Positions 5,656 through 5,676 of a DNA stretch of 5,676 bases are shown here, in pieces; position 1 is the stretch's first letter; every line of letters begins with the position of its first letter. The DNA comes from JBFHRB01 sp041591915. Its GTDB lineage: Bacteria; Actinomycetota; Nitriliruptoria; Nitriliruptorales; Nitriliruptoraceae. The stretch lies in assembly GCA_041591915.1 (NCBI GenBank), contig JBFHRB010000219.1:1-5676 (forward strand). The letters are read 5' to 3'. A program made the translations under genes and the position numbers. The notes beneath the pieces were generated by a model. That model ran no database searches and was not told where the DNA came from. It saw only the letters and a list, made by a program, of their open reading frames with translations.

Positions 5656-5676
5656 GGCCGGCCGTTGCGGCCGGCC
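5656..5676. repeat. Second hairpin at the window edge, GGCCGGCC inverted repeat
   Basis: GGCCGGCC (5656-5663) and an identical, self-palindromic GGCCGGCC (5669-5676) form an 8-bp stem with the loop GTTGC. The arm reaches the last base of the window, so the stem may extend further. It lies nine bases beyond the larger hairpin and may belong to the same transcript-ending or transcript-stabilising structure, or to the 3' end of the gene outside the window. Confidence 0.4.

Overview
The window is GC-rich throughout, uses GTG/TTG starts, has tightly packed genes, and carries protein families typical of high-GC Gram-positive bacteria. An actinobacterium (Actinomycetota) is the most likely source; nothing here fixes the genus. 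I see no tRNA, rRNA, insertion sequence, CRISPR array, integrase or other sign of recent transfer, and it reads as ordinary chromosome.

Layout, left to right. (1) The 3' part of a plus-strand gene for a major-facilitator membrane protein fused to a C-terminal cyclic-nucleotide-binding domain (start outside the window, stop at 868). (2) A 121-base gap with a small inverted repeat, then a plus-strand short-chain dehydrogenase/reductase (990-1796). (3) Convergent to it and 18 bases away, a minus-strand two-domain Sua5-type threonylcarbamoyl-AMP synthase (1815-2765), which makes the intermediate for the t6A37 tRNA modification. Its otherwise canonical S-A-N motif reads S-A-Y. (4) A short divergent intergenic region rich in palindromes, then a plus-strand cation-diffusion-facilitator-like transporter with an N-terminal HMA-like domain (2847-3635). 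(5) A convergent junction with two hairpins. (6) A minus-strand sugar ABC transporter module: permease (4513-5547) and single-domain ATPase (3689-4516), translationally coupled by an ATGA overlap. (7) A 129-base leader upstream of the permease with two strong hairpins, probably the gap after a substrate-binding-protein gene that lies outside the window.

The only genes with clear joint function are the permease and ATPase, which would form the membrane and motor parts of one carbohydrate importer of the RbsC/FrcC class; the substrate cannot be read from the sequence. The others look like independent transcription units: two convergent junctions (1797-1814 and 3636-3688) and one divergent junction (2766-2846) separate them. 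I do not see an undescribed multi-gene system. The points most worth a second look are the S-A-Y substitution in Sua5, the transporter/cNMP-domain fusion, the HMA-CDF domain arrangement, and the tandem hairpins before the permease.
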